A stretch of 64,000 bases of DNA from Eurosta solidaginis (GCF_040869045.1 NC_090319.1:265810897-265874896), one strand, 5' to 3'; positions 10,885 to 22,292 are shown, numbered from the stretch's first letter. Translations and numbers: made by a program. Notes: a model not told the origin generated them from the letters alone.

Positions 10885-11084
10885 ACTCGCTTCTCACGGA
10901 AGCCGGTTCTATATACCGGAGCCACTCGGAATTTTTTTCCCGACCAAGGGCTGTAATTTCAGTGCAACCTCATTTAATTTGTTGGGTCCCTCCCACAAAT
11001 TTCCATCCTCGGAGCAGCTCCTTGCAGCTGAACGGCTTCAAACCCTCCTGCTCCGGGAAGGTATTGAACCTAACTCCGGTTGTT
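10885..11084 (+). mobile_element. Jockey-like element, 5' fragment on plus strand (copy 3)
   Basis: This is collinear with the 5' leaders of the two minus-strand copies (9445-9240 and 32142-31945): a block with CACTCGGAATTTTTTTCCCG, then CAGCTCCTTGCAGC, then the 2A-like stretch. Here the motif reads LLLREGIEPNSG, with the essential Pro changed to Ser. It stops directly at the GTT/AAC tail of the neighbouring fragment, so it seems to be the target that copy 2 inserted into, or was cut off by it. Confidence 0.7.
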
Positions 11085-11130
11085 GTTGTTGTAGCAGTGC
11101 TTCGCCAAAATGAGAGGGGTGTTAGATAGA
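11085..11130 (-). mobile_element. Small jockey-like 3' tail, probably the end of copy 2
   Basis: On the minus strand this reads CTAACACC...CTCTCATT, a GGCGAAGCACTGCTAC block and an AAC-repeat tail. The same blocks form the 3' end of copy 1 (1435-1450 and 1332-1355), though about 85 bases between them are missing here. Its place right beyond the 3' end of the LOA-like element suggests it is the stranded 3' end of jockey-like copy 2. That link is inference. Confidence 0.5.
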
Positions 11131-11187
11131 GAGATAATTAATTGAGGATCGCACTGCGAACATTGGTCTATTGTGCCCTCAACTGCT

Positions 11188-11616
11188 TCACAGCACCTCA
11201 TCCAAGCCAACTTCTTTGGTGAACCCTAGCAGTTCACCTGGCTTGAGGGATTTGATGTGAGAAAGCTCTGGCCATGGTGAGCCCATAAACTTAGCCATAC
11301 GTCTTGAGATTGCGTCACATTCCAGGAGTACATGTTCCGCCGTCTCCGCTGGTCGATCACAAAATCGGCATGTGTTGTTCGATAGTATGCCCAGCTTCTG
11401 CATGTGGCTGTTCAGTCTGAAATGTCCTGTAAGAATAGCTGTTAGGATCCTTAGGTTATCTTTCGAGAGGCCTATTAATGCCCTATATCGAGTTGTGTTG
11501 TAGCCCCCTAACAGTAAATTAGATTGTCTCAGGTCTGGCATATTGCGCCAGTGTTCTTCACTCTTTTCCATCTTCCTTAGATGCTCTCTGATTTCCTGCG
11601 GGCCTACTGGCAGCAA
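11188..11616 (-). pseudogene. LOA-like polymerase C-terminus with CCHC-type finger
   Basis: The 142-residue frame includes RHLRKMEKSEEHWR-type helical sequence and a zinc-finger-like CRFCDRPAETAEHVLLEC (C-x2-C-x7-H-x4-C), the common C-terminal finger of this type of non-LTR polymerase. The natural end of the protein, a stop after GLDEVL, is probably preserved. A homologous short fragment lies in the Apc intron at about 53285-53500. Confidence 0.75.
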
Positions 11617-12005
11617 CGGCTCAGGCCAATAGGTCGTGTCGTTGCTGCCTCTCTTGCCAGGCTGTCCGCCTGCTCATTACCTTCAACTCCCCTGTGGCCA
11701 GGAACCCAGGCCAGCAGCAGTTCGTTGTGTGCTCCTAGTTGATTTAGCTTTTCAACGCACTCAAGGACTAGTGCTGATTTTATTTCAGACGCCGAGATCG
11801 CCTTGAGGGCGGCCTGACTGCCACTGAGTATGTAAATTGTTTCATTGGAGTATTCGCGCTGAAGGTTCAGGTCAGCACAATGGCTTATAGCGAATACTTC
11901 CGCTTGAAAAATGATCGGGTATGCTCCCACAGGCGTTGATATCTTGGCTCTCGGTCCAACTACTCCAGATCCCAGAGGGGCGTCTTCGAGCCATCGGTAT
12001 ATCAT
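11604..12005 (-). pseudogene. LOA-like RNase H domain
   Basis: An RNase H fold is recognisable by IIFQAEVFAI (catalytic Glu), ILSGSQAALKAI and WVPGHRGVEGNEQADSLAR (catalytic Asp). The third Asp, normally ILSDSQ, reads Gly. The first motif (TDGS) can be read near 11985-12000 in another frame, so a small indel separates it from the rest. The domain would remove RNA from the RNA-DNA hybrid; this copy is dead. Confidence 0.8.
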
Positions 12006-12049
12006 ACTATTCTATTTAGCTGATGAATGTACTCAATTCTGCTTTCCTC

Positions 12050-12792
12050 TCACGTACTCTTGTCTCCCAGTTCTACTTTATACCTTTTCTCATAGACTAT
12101 CTGCCTGAAGATATCATCCTTCGGGAGTTGAGAGATAGGGATCTTCTCTCTAAATTCCTCCATGTTTCGGGACGATATGACTCTACCTATGCCCGAGCCC
12201 TCCTTAGCGAAATTCAGGAGGGTTCGCTTGGATGACTGCTCTATTGATATATGCAGCGGGGTCAGATCGAGGATAGCCTCCAGCGCTGCTGTAGGACATG
12301 TGCGCATAGCTCTTGTGATGCATACACATGCCAGTCGCTGAAGTTTTGACAGTGCTTGCCTCGTCGTCGCCCGAGTTGTTCTCGATGCCCAGGCTATCAA
12401 ACCATATGTTATCATGGGTTTTACTATCATGGTATACATACATCTTAGCACATGCGGGCTACAGCCCCATGATTTTCCTGCTAAACGATTGCATACCATG
12501 ATGGACCTCGTGGCCCTAGCTCTAGTGCCACGCCATCTATTGTTATTGCTCTCAGGGCTGGTAGGGCCCTTCTTGTGGTGAAAGGGATGATGGTCATTTT
12601 AGATGGGTTGATGTCAAGCCCCACGCTGGCGCACCATCCCTTTGTAATATTCAATGCTCTCTGTATTATGTCATAGAGCGTACTCTCGAATTTACCCCTT
12701 GCAATTATGACGATGTCGTCAGCATATCCTTGACATCTTATGCCACTGTCAGATAGCTTTTGCAGGAGTTCATCTACTACTAGGCTCCACAT
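12050..12792 (-). pseudogene. LOA-like reverse transcriptase, palm to thumb
   Basis: The first frame (12792-12481) runs WSLVVDELLQKLSDSG, then the catalytic GYADDIVII, then LDINPSKMTIIPF. The second (12499-12050) holds the thumb region (KPMITYGLIAWASRT, then LQRLACVCITRAMR). They are offset by one frameshift near 12490. The catalytic Asp pair is intact. Confidence 0.85.
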
Positions 12793-12810
12793 TCAAAACC
12801 ACAAACTGTC

Positions 12811-13388
12811 GTGAAGGAAGTAAACAAGGTGCACGGTAGGCTCGCAGGTGCAAGTCGCAGTAGGCAGACGTCAAGAAATCGTTCATCATCAAGACAGTCG
12901 AAGTCCGCAAATTCTAAATTAAATGACAAGCAATTAGGCATCGACAACTTGTGTATTCGCTGCGGTAAGGACAATCACAAAACGAAAGAGTGTCGAACAA
13001 ATCGACATAACCTCAAATGCAACTCAGTGGCAAAAGAGGCCACGTTCAACAAGTATGTATAAAAACGTTAATGAGTAATTCAAGCGACAAGTCGAAACAC
13101 AAAGCAGTTGATAGCGATGAGGCAATTCACCAGGTATACGGAATAAATCAAATAATTGATCTTTACAAAAGTCATCATGGCGAATTGAAGAAAGACGTGG
13201 GTATATATTACATTACTGTTAAAATTAATAGTCAACCACAAAAATTTGAAGTATATTCGGGGGTAGGCTTTACATTAATTCCTCGAAATGAGTTCGAACA
13301 GCTCAATATCAAAACAAAACTTCAACCATCCTCCATAGCATTTCGTTCATACACAAAAAACGTAATAGCCCCAGATGGCAAAGATTAA
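12811..13388 (+). pseudogene. Mag-like gypsy nucleocapsid and protease
   Basis: A zinc knuckle CIRCGKDNHKTKEC (C-x2-C-x4-H-x4-C) is followed, after a frame change near 13030, by a second knuckle-like GKRGHVQQVC. The protease region reads FEVYSGVGFTLIP, where the catalytic Asp of the usual VDSGAG is Tyr. The N-terminal gag (matrix and capsid) is absent because the element starts at the LOA junction. Confidence 0.75.
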
Positions 13389-13687
13389 AATAAAGATATC
13401 ATAAATAAGGTGTACCAATGCTTTGCATCGTCCCGTATTTTAAATACACCATAAACAAAGTAAAATAACATACAGTTCATTAAAATAGTAATTTATAAAA
13501 TAAAAAAGGTAATAAATTTAAAAAATGCTTGCTTGCAGTGGGCTTGAACCCGCAACCCCAAACGTGTGAGTCGGGTACGTCATCCACTGTGCCACGACTC
13601 ATACGCCTACAAGCACATCAAATTACTACCTTATAACTCACACTAAACTGCTCGCCCTCAACTGCCCCACGCTTAGCTACCGAGTTT
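13389..13687 (-). mobile_element. tRNA-headed SINE-like insertion
   Basis: On the minus strand the segment near 13605-13540 shows an A-box-like TGGCACAGTGG and, about 40 bases on, a B-box GGTTCAAGCCC. These internal Pol III promoter elements are typical of a tRNA-derived SINE head. It lies between the protease and RT of the gypsy element, where about 300 bases do not read as gypsy sequence. Outer ends are approximate; no clear duplication was found. A free tRNA gene is unlikely because the acceptor stem does not pair. Confidence 0.55.
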
Positions 13688-14228
13688 TATCAAGGAGCGA
13701 GAAGTTCCATATGTACTACGCGACCGTGTTGAGACGGAGCTAAATGATTTAGAAAAATCGCGGATCATATCAAAAGTTGAAAGAAGTGACTGGGGGTCAC
13801 CCTTGGTAATTATCCCTAAAGCAGACGGCGGAATGCGACTCTGCGTCGACTACAAAGTCGGACCTAATACACAGCTCGTGTCTGCAAACAATTTTGAACA
13901 ATATCAATGGTTCCAACTATTTTTGTAGGCTTAATTTATCCAAGGCGTATTTACATCTTCGAGTAAGTGAATAATCTAGCATTTTCCAAACAATATCTAC
14001 GCATAGAGGCACGTATAAGGTAAATAGGCTTTCATTTGGTATCAAAACGGCACCACCTGAATTTAATCGCATTTTTGAGCAAATATTATCTGGACTAAAA
14101 ACACAATGTCGTATTTCGACGATATCATCGTACGTGGATCTACAAAAGAAGCGTGCGCAACTAATCTAATCGAATGCCTTCAACGCCTTAAGGAACATGA
14201 TTTACATTTAAATAAAAATAAATGCTCA
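13688..14228 (+). pseudogene. Mag-like gypsy reverse transcriptase, first part
   Basis: Pieces in different frames spell KEREVPYVLRDRVE, then SDWGSPLVIIPKADGG and MRLCVDYKVG, then FGIKTAP, and the catalytic SYFDDIIV before ECLQRLKEHDLHLNKNK. Several frameshifts are present. The sequence is cut at 14228-14230 by the start of the tandem element dimer. Confidence 0.8.
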
Positions 14229-14230
14229 TT

Positions 14231-16954
14231 TTTATACTCAGTTGAGCAGAGCTCACAGAGTATATTAAGTTTGATTGGATAACGGTTGGTTGTACATATA
14301 TAAAGGAATCGAGATAGATATAGACTTCCATATATCAAAATAATCAAGATCGAAAAAAAATTTGATTGAGCCATGTCCGTCCGTCCGTCCGTCCGTTAAC
14401 ACGATAACTTGAGTCAATTTTGAGGTATCTTGATCAAATTTGGCATGTAGGTTCCTGAGCACTTATCTCAGATCGCTATTTAAAATGAACGATATCGGAC
14501 TATAACCACGCCTACTTTTTCGATATCGAAAATTTCGAAAAACGGAAAAAGTGCGATAATTCATTACAAAAGACAAATAAAGCGACGAAACTTGGTAGAT
14601 GAGTTGAACTTATGACGCAGAATAGAAAATTAGTAAAATTTTGGACAATGGGCGTTGCACCGCCCACTTTTAAAAGAAGGTAATTTAAAACTTTTGCAAG
14701 CTGTAATTTGGCAGTCGTTGAAGATATCATGATGAAATTTGGCAGGAACGTTACTCCTATTACTATATGTACGCTAAATAAAAATTAGCAAAATCGGAGA
14801 AGGACCACGCCCACTTTAAAAAAAAATTTTTTTTAAAGTAAAATTTTAACAAAAAATTTAATATCTTTACAGTATAGAAGTAAATTATGTCAACATTCAA
14901 CTCCAGTAATGATGTGGTGCAACAAAATACAAAAATAAAAGAAAATTTCAAAATGGGCGTGGCTCCGCCCTTTTTCATTTAATTTGTATAGGATACTTTT
15001 AACGCCATAAGTCGAACAAAAATTAACCAATCCTTTTGAAATTTGGTAGAGCATAGATTTTATGACGTTAACTGTTTTCTGTGAAAATGGGCGGAATCGG
15101 TTGATGCCATGCCCAGTTTTATACACAGTAGTTCGTCTGTCCTTCCGCATGGCCGTTAACACGATAACTTCAGCAAAAATCGACATATCTTTAATGAACT
15201 TAGTTCACGTGCTTACTTGAACTCACTTGATCTTGGTATGAAAAATGAACGAAATCCGACTATGACCACGCCCACTTTTTCGATATCGAAAATTACGAAA
15301 AATGAAAAAAATGCCATAATTCTATACCAAATACGAAAAAAGGGATGAAACATGGTAAGGTAATTGGATTGTTTTATTGACGCGAAATATAACTTTAGAA
15401 AAAACTTTATAAAATGGTTGTGACACCTACCATATTAAGTAGAAGAAAATGAAAAAGTTCTGCAGGGCGAAATAAAAAACCCTTAAAATCTTGGCAGGTA
15501 TTACATATATAAATAAATTAGCGGTATCCAACAGATAATGTTCTGGGTCACCCTGGTCCACATTTTGGTCGATATCTGGAAAACGCCTTCACATATACAA
15601 CTACCACCACTCCCTTTTAAAACTCTCATTAATACCTTTAATTTGATACCCATATCGTACAAACTCATTCTAGAGTCACCCCTGGTCCACCTTTATGGCG
15701 ATATCTTGAAAAGGCGTCCACCTATAGAAATAAGCCCCACGCCCTTTTAAAATACTCATTAACAGCTTTCATTTGATACCCACATCGTACAAACATATTC
15801 TAAAGTCACCCCTGGTCCACCTTTATGGCGATATCTCGAAAAGGCGAACACCTATAGAACGAAGGCAAACTCCCTTTTAAAAATACTCATTAACATCTTT
15901 CATTTGATACCCATATCGCACAAACAAAGTCTAAAGTCACCCCTGGTCCACCTTTATTGCGATACCTCGAAAAGGCGTCCACCTATAGAACTAAGGCCCA
16001 CTCCCTTTTAAAATACTCATTAACTCCTTTCGTTTGATACCCATATTCCACAAACGAATTCTAGAGTCACCCCTGGCCCATCTTTATGGCGATATCTCGA
16101 AACGGCGTCCACCTATGGAACTAAGGATTACTCCCTTTTAAAAAACTCATTAACACCTTTCTTTTGATACCCATATTGTACAAACAAATTCTAGGGTCAC
16201 CCCTGCTCCACCTTTATAGCGACATCTCGAAACGGCGTCCACCTATGGAACTAAGGATTGCTCCCTTTTAAAATACTCATTAACACCTTTCTTTTGATAC
16301 CCATATTGTACAAACAAATTCTAGGGTCACCCCTGGTCCACCTTTATGGCGATATCTCGAAAATGCGACCACCTATACAACAACCACCACTCCCTTTTAA
16401 AGCCCACATTAATACCTTTAATTTGATACCCATATCTTACAAACACATTCTAGAGTCACCACTGGTCCACCTTTGTGGCGATATTTCGAAACGGCGTCCA
16501 CCTATAGAACTAAGGCCCACTCCCTTTGAAAATACTCATTAACACCTTTCGTTTGATGCCCATATTGTACAAACAAATTCTAGGGTCACCCCTGGTCCAC
16601 CTTTATGGCGATATCTCGAAACGGCGTCCACCTATGGAACTAAAGATTACTCCCTTTTAAAATACTCATTAACACCTTTCTTTTGATACCCATATTGCAC
16701 AAACAAATTCTAGGGTCACCCCTGGTCGACCTTTATGGCGATATCTCGAAACGGCGTCCACTTATGGAACTAAGGATTACTCCCTTTTAAAATACTCATT
16801 AACACCTTTCATTTGATACCCATATCGTACAAACGCATTACAGGGTTTCCCTCGGTTCATTTTCCTACATGGTTATTTTCCCTTATGTTGTCACCATAGC
16901 TCTCAACTGAGTATGTAATGTTCGGTTACACCCGAACTTAACCTTCCTTACTTG
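14231..16954 (+). mobile_element. Tandem-repeat-bearing element, unit A of a head-to-tail dimer
   Basis: It starts TTTATACTCAGTTGAGCAGAG and ends CTCAACTGAGTATGTAATG, then the GTTCGGTTACACCCGAAC hairpin and TTACTTG. The interior has GTCCGTCCGTCCGTCCG near 14377-14395, repeated ACCACGCCCACTTT blocks and an array of about ten ~130-bp units (15538-16855). The next unit begins at once in the same direction. No transposase frame was found; short frames here are by-products. Confidence 0.8.
15538..16855 (+). repeat. Tandem array, about ten ~130-bp units
   Basis: Each unit carries GATACCCATAT, then CACCCCTGGTCCACCTTTAT, GGCGATATCTCGAAA, GGCGTCCACCTAT and ACTCCCTTTTAAAA. Starts of GATACCCATAT fall near 15645, 15774, 15907, 16036, 16165, 16294, 16425, 16554, 16684 and 16815, so the period is 129-133 bp. 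Because 129 is a multiple of three, frames stay open across units, which explains several apparent small ORFs. Confidence 0.9.
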
Positions 16955-17373
16955 TTTATACTCAGTTGAGCAAAGCTCACAGAGTATATTAAGTTTGATT
17001 GGATAAGGGTTGGTTGTACAGGTATAAAGGAATCGAGATAGATATAGACTTCCATATATCAAAATCATCAGGATCGAAAAAAAAATTTGATAGCCATGTC
17101 CGTCCGTCCGTCCGTCCGTTAACACGATAACTTGAGTAAATTTTGAGGTATCTTGATGAAATTTGGTATGTAGGTTCCTGAGCACTCATCTCAGATCGCT
17201 ATTTAAAATGAACGATATCGGACTATAACCACGCCCACTTTTTCGATATCGAAAAATTCGAAAAACCGAAAAACGATCGGATTTAGAAGGACTGGTAGGA
17301 ATTTCTACTTTCAGGAACCCTGGACGGACTGAGGCCAACCCCGGCAAAGTCAAAGGAAAAGTCCGTCACATTT

Positions 17374-17391
17374 TGGCGCCCGAGCAGGGAC
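17374..17391 (+). promoter_or_regulatory. Primer-binding-like site, Lys-tRNA type
   Basis: TGGCGCCCGAGCAGGGAC lies just inside the partial LTR end. The TGGCGCCC start is shared by sites complementary to the 3' end of lysine tRNAs. One or two positions may differ from a perfect match. Confidence 0.6.
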
Positions 17392-17493
17392 ACAAATCAA
17401 ATTTTAAGATATACTTTCAGAGCATCAGAAACGAAGAGGGAAACAAGATTCACACACTTCTAGGTTAATACGACGAGGATATAAAGCATAACA

Positions 17494-17853
17494 ATGGTAA
17501 AGGTATCGTGGATATACTATCTCACTCGAGAGGATCTGGTAGCCTACAGCACGGAATTTGGGCTAGAGGATGGCGGAACGGTTGACGAACTAAGAAAACG
17601 ATTGGCGACATTCATCCAAGAGGAGAAGGATAACGAGAACTTACGGGATAGATTCACAGAGTTGGCGATTAGGCATGCGCGGTTAACAAATCCACAAGCA
17701 TCAAAGACAAGCAGCGAACTAAATTCACCAAGAAATGATAGGCAGGCAAATGGTGCACCCAATCAATTAGAGGTCGGACAACCACCGGTACATTTTAATC
17801 AGCAATCTGGTACGTACGCAACGACAAATTATATTCAACAGCCTGGCACATAA
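17494..17853 (+). pseudogene. Gag start with SAP-like segment
   Basis: The frame of 119 residues opens with ATG. Residues about 8-38 read LTREDLVAYSTEFGLEDGG then TVDELRKRLATFI, a helix-loop-helix pattern like a SAP DNA-binding motif, which some gypsy gag proteins carry at the N-terminus. A Gln/Pro-rich linker follows. A TAA ends it, but the capsid continues after 17900. Confidence 0.6.
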
Positions 17854-17931
17854 GCAACGACCATGGACAGAGGAAGGAAGTGGGGATTAAAGTACGACTG
17901 AGGCAAAGATCCCCTAGGATTCATCGAAAGA

Positions 17932-18120
17932 GTGGAGGAGCTATCGGATGGGTATGAAATCAACCACAACACAATTACAAAAGCGCTGCCGGAGTTATTG
18001 AAGGACAAAGCGTTGGTATGGAAAAACAACCGGAACTGGCAGGAGTGGGACGCCTTCAAGAAGGACTTCCTGAAGTTCTTTTTAAGTTCCCGATACTTAG
18101 AGCAAAGATGGAAGATGTAA
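17932..18120 (+). pseudogene. Gag capsid fragment joined to integrase by deletion
   Basis: Capsid-like sequence (FIERVEELSDGYEINHNTI upstream, then KDKALVWKNNRNWQEWDAF) ends abruptly; the overlapping frame from about 18095 already encodes the integrase entry. The junction marks an internal deletion of several kilobases. Confidence 0.65.
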
Positions 18121-19198
18121 GAAAAGCCCCGGAGAAACTCCCAGAGTACGTTATCGAGGATGGAAAGTTGTACAGACGCATAGGAAGTCAGGTGGATGGC
18201 GAAGATGCAGTGCCATGGAAGCTATGTGTGCCGACTCCACAGAGACGCAGAGTGCTAGAGGAGATTCACGACACACCGAGCGCAGGGCATATGGGCATCC
18301 GAAAATCGATAAAAAGAGCAACAATACGTTATTACTGGCCGGGAATGTTCAGAGATATAAGGAAGTACGTACAGCAGTGTCACACATGTCAAATATACAA
18401 ACCGAGTCAACAGCCAGCCTCGGGTAAGATGCTAACGAAGATTTCAGAGGAGCCTTGGGCAACAGTCTGTGCAGACTTTGTTGGTCCAATGCCCCGATCG
18501 AAGCATGGAAACACGATGGCACTAGTATTCTTAGACAAATTTTCAAAATGGGTAGAGGTAGTACCAATCAGAAAGGCAACGACAGAATGTTTAATAAGAG
18601 GATTTCGAGAGAGGATTTTGGCACGGTTTGGCGTTCCAAAGGTATTTATTTCGGACAACGGAGCGCAGTTTATCAGCAGACGTTTTAAGAGATTTTTAGA
18701 GGAACTTGGCATGAAACACCAATTAACGGCACCGTACACACCGCAGGAGAACCCGACAGAAAAGCAAACAGGAACATCAAGAGGATGATAGCACAATTTA
18801 CGGGAAAATAACAGAAGACATGGGATGAGTTGTTACCAGAGATAACGCTAGCATTGAATACAAGTGTATGTGGATCGACAGGTTACAGTCCAGCATACAC
18901 AGTACAAGGGAGGGAACCGAGAATCCCCAACAGCCTTTACGATGAGCACACATTTGGTACAGGTGAGAAATTAGCGAATCCAGGAGAGAAGTCAACGAGG
19001 ATGAAAGAAATATTCGAGATGGTACGACGGAAGCAAGAGACAGCATCTATGGAACAAGCGAAGTATTATAACTTAAGACGAAGGCAATGGCGACCGGAGA
19101 TAGGTGACCTAGTGCTGGTAAAGGAACATCAGCTGTCAAAAGCGGCGGATAACTTTGCAGCCAAACTAGCGCCATGTACAGTGGACCTCACCGGGTAA
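18095..19198 (+). pseudogene. Integrase of the deletion remnant
   Basis: Two frames (18018-18788 and 18830-19198). The first has an HHCC module (EIHDTPSAGHMGIRKSI, CHTC) and core motifs with Asp in VCADFVGPM and VFISDNGAQF, and QENPTEKQ carrying the Glu. A frameshift follows. The second continues with LLPEITLALNTSVCGSTGYS and the C-terminal domain (RRRQWRPEIGDLVLVKEH). It is not translatable as one protein. Confidence 0.8.
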
Positions 19199-20221
19199 CG
19201 AACTTTGTGTCACCAGTGATCGTAGAGCTAGACAAAGTCTTCAGAGGAAGGAGGAGGACAGCCCACATAAGTGAGCTGAAAGCATACCACGCAGCCGACG
19301 CCGCCGACAACAACGAGCGATGAAACTTGGTAGGTGAGTTGAACTTATGACGCAGAATAGAAAATTAGTAAAATTTTGGACAATGGGCGTGGCACCGCCC
19401 ACTTTTAAAAGAAGGAAATTTAAAACTTTTACAAGCTGTAATTTGGCAGTCGCTGAAGATATCATGATGAAATTTGGCAGGCACGTTACTCCTATTACTA
19501 TATGTACACTTAATAAAAATTAGCAAAATCGGAGAAGGACCACGCCAACTTTTAAAAAAATTTTTTTTTTTTAAGTAAAATTTTAACAAAAAATTTAATA
19601 TCTTTACAGTATATAAGTAAATTATGTCAACATTCAACTCCAGTAATGATATGGTGCAACAAAATACCAAAATAAAAGAAAATTTCAAAATGGGTGTGGC
19701 TCCGCCCTTTTTCATTTAATTTGTCTAGGATACCTTTAATGCCATAAGTCGAACAAAAATTTACCAATCCTTTTGAAATTTGGTAGGAGCATAGATTTTA
19801 TGGCGCTAACTGTTTTCTGTGAACACAGTCGTCCGTCTGTCCTTCCGCATGGCCGTTAACCCGATAACTTGAGCAAAAATCGACATATCTTTACTGAACT
19901 TAGTTCACGTACTTATCTGAACTCACTTTATCTTGGTATAAAAAATGAACGAAATCCGACTATGACCACGTCCACTTTTTCGATATCGAAAATTACGAAA
20001 AATGAAAAAAATGCCATAATTCTATACCAAATACGAAAAAAGGGATGAAACATGGTAATTGGATTGGTTTATTGACGCGAAATATAACTTTAGAAAAAAC
20101 TTTGTAAAATTGTTGTGACACCTACCATATTAAGTAGAAGAAAATGAAAAAGTTCTGCAGGGCGAAATAAAAAACCCTTGAAAACTTGGCAGGTATTACA
20201 TATGTAAATAAATTAGCGGTA

Positions 20222-21290
20222 TCCAACAGATGATGTTCTGGGTCACCCTGGTCCACATTTTGGTCGATATCTGGAAAACGCCTTCACATATTCAAATACC
20301 ACCACTCCCTTTTAAAACTCTCATTAACACCTTTCTTTTGATACCCATATCGTACAAACATATTCTAGAGTCACCCCTGGTCCACCTTTATGGCGATATC
20401 TCGATAAGGCGTCCACCTATAGAACTAAGGCCCATTCCCTTTTAAAATACTCACTAGCACCTTTCGTTTGATACCCATATTGTACAAACGCATTCTAGAG
20501 TCACCCCTGGTCCACCTTTATGGCGATATCTCGAAAAGGCGACCACCTATACAACTACCACCACTCCCTTTTAAAACCCTCATTAATACCTTTAATTTGA
20601 TACCCATATCGTACAAACACATTCTAGAGTCACCCCTGGTCCACCTTTATGGGGATATTTCGAAACGGCGTACACATATGGAACTAAGGATTACTCCCTT
20701 TTAAAATACTAATTAACACCTTTCATTTGATACCCATATCGTACAAACAAATTCTAGAGTCAACCCTGATGCACCTTTATGGCGTAATCCCTAAATGGCG
20801 ACCACCTATAGAACTAAGGCCCACTCCCTTTAAAATACTCATTAACACCTTTCGTTTGATATCCATATTGTACAAACGCATTCTAGAGTCACCCCTGGTC
20901 CACCTTTATGGCGATATCTCGAAAAGGCGACCACCTATACAACTACCACCACTCCCTTTTAAAACCCTCATTAATACCTTTAATTTGATACCCATATTGT
21001 ACAAACAAATTCTAGGGTCACCCCTGGTCCACCTTTATAGAGATATCTCGAAACGGCGTCCACATATGGAACTAAGGATTACTCCCTTTTAAAATACTAA
21101 TTAACACCTTTCATTTGATACCCATATCGTACAAACAAATTCTAGAGTCAACCCTGATGCACCTTTATGGCGTAATCCCTAAATGGCGTCCACCTATAGA
21201 ACTATGGCCCACTCCCTCATAAAATACTCTTTAATGCCTTTCATTTGATACACATGTCATGCAAACACATTCCAGGGTTACCCTCGGTTC
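20222..21290 (+). repeat. Tandem array, about eight ~130-bp units
   Basis: The same unit as in 15538-16855, with GATACCCATAT-type boxes near 20339, 20469, 20598, 20728, 20857, 20986, 21116 and 21246. Some units carry variant boxes such as GATATCCATATT. Two adjacent pairs are nearly identical, suggesting local duplication. Confidence 0.88.
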
Positions 21291-21388
21291 ATTTTCCTAC
21301 ATGGTTATTTTCCCTTATGTTGTCACCATAGCTCTCAACTGAGTATGTAATGTTCGGTTACACACGAACTTAACCTTCCTTACTTGTT

Positions 21389-22292
21389 CAAACTAAGGTC
21401 GAATATTTGGGTCATGTTGTTCAATATAATAGAATTTCAAAATCACCATCAAAAATTTAAGCGATAATAAATATGCCACGACCCACTAAGCGAGACGGTG
21501 TTAGACGATTTTTGGGAATGGTTACGTACTACTCCACATTTATTCGAAACTTATCTACAATCACGTTTCCACTACGACAACTACTACAAACCCACACAAA
21601 GTTTTTTTGGTCTTCCGGTTGCGAGGCAGCGTTTTAAAACTTAAAGAAATTATCGCCAGTGATACAGTGCTAATGCCTTTTAATCCCGAATTGCCAGTAA
21701 TAGTAGCATGCGACGCAAGTCCTACGGGAATCGCAGGTGTGCTTTCGCACATGAAGGATGGCCTAGAGCATCCCGTCGCTTTTGCATCCAGATCGTTGAC
21801 TGCCGCTGAAAGGAAATACAGCCAGTTAGATCGAGAAGCTTTAGCCATTGTATTTACCATCAATCACTTTTTTATGTATCTATACGGTAGGAAGTTTAAA
21901 CTCATTACCGATAATCGACCACTTACGCGAATTTTCCATCAGCACAGTAAAATGCCCGCAATAACAGCATCACGATTACTACGTTATGCTGAATTTCTAT
22001 CAAGTTTCAACTACGAAATAGTCTACAAAAAGGGTTCGGAACACACTAATGTTGATTGTTTATCCCGCGCAGCGCCAACTCTAACAAACCCGTCTACAGA
22101 CAAAATTATCAATGAAGAAGTAAATGAATTATGTTCAGTATCAATTTTTGAAATTTCAAGTGAGTTCATAAATGCGGAAATTCTAGCGTCAGAAACTGAC
22201 AGAGATCCAGACCTATCTAAACTTAAGTCAAGTTTACTTAACAAATATGAAGATGAAGATGTATACACACTTAATAATGGAATTATCTTTTA
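21389..22292 (+). pseudogene. Mag-like gypsy RT thumb and RNase H
   Basis: It resumes the RT (TKVEYLGHVVQYNRISKSPS), has one stop near 21460, then FLGMVTYYSTFIRNLS. RNase H retains all three acidic residues: CDASPTGIAGVLS, LDREALAIVF and LITDNRPLTRIF, followed by the tether SSFNYEIVYKKGSEHTNVDC. This is the best-kept part of the element. Confidence 0.85.

Larger units (their letters stand above)
11131..12793 (-). mobile_element. LOA-like non-LTR retrotransposon, 3' half
   Basis: The second half of an element whose first half lies at 26992-28971. The protein breaks in the middle of the conserved CPQGGVLSPLLW region: the far half ends ...GGVLSP and this half begins WSLVVDELL. The 14-kb gypsy block fills the gap. 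The presence of an RNase H domain after RT fits the LOA, I or R1-like groups; LOA is my best guess. Confidence 0.75.
17274..19318 (+). mobile_element. Gypsy-type deletion remnant (partial LTR, gag, integrase; no RT)
   Basis: The left end, 17274-17371, looks like the last part of an LTR ending in CACA. It is followed by TGGCGCCCGAGCAGGGAC (17374-17391), a primer-binding-like site close to those pairing with lysine tRNA. A gag frame opens at 17494. The capsid sequence jumps near 18090 into integrase, so protease, RT and RNase H are gone. The integrase ends around 19198 and no 3' LTR is present. Confidence 0.8.
16955..21386 (+). mobile_element. Tandem-repeat-bearing element, unit B, split by a retroelement remnant
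   Basis: It starts TTTATACTCAGTTGAGCAAAG at the end of unit A and ends with the same hairpin and TTACTTG at 21386. Its body is collinear with unit A except for the block about 17274-19318, where a gag-integrase remnant replaces about 30 bases. The repeat array here has fewer units than in unit A. The gypsy RT frame resumes directly after it. Confidence 0.8.

Noticed and set aside
12794..12810. A 5' LTR for the mag-like gypsy element
   Set aside because: The sequence switches from LOA-like RT straight into gag; no LTR or primer-binding site is present.
13540..13615. A functional tRNA gene on the minus strand
   Set aside because: A and B boxes are present but no convincing acceptor or anticodon stem pairs; it reads as a SINE head.
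15538..16855. CRISPR-like array
   Set aside because: Units are about 130 bp of diverged tandem repeat with no unique spacers, in an animal genome.
15538..21092. Several 70-120-residue plus-strand frames in the 130-bp arrays
   Set aside because: They exist because the unit length is close to a multiple of three; the repeats have no codon bias or known domain.
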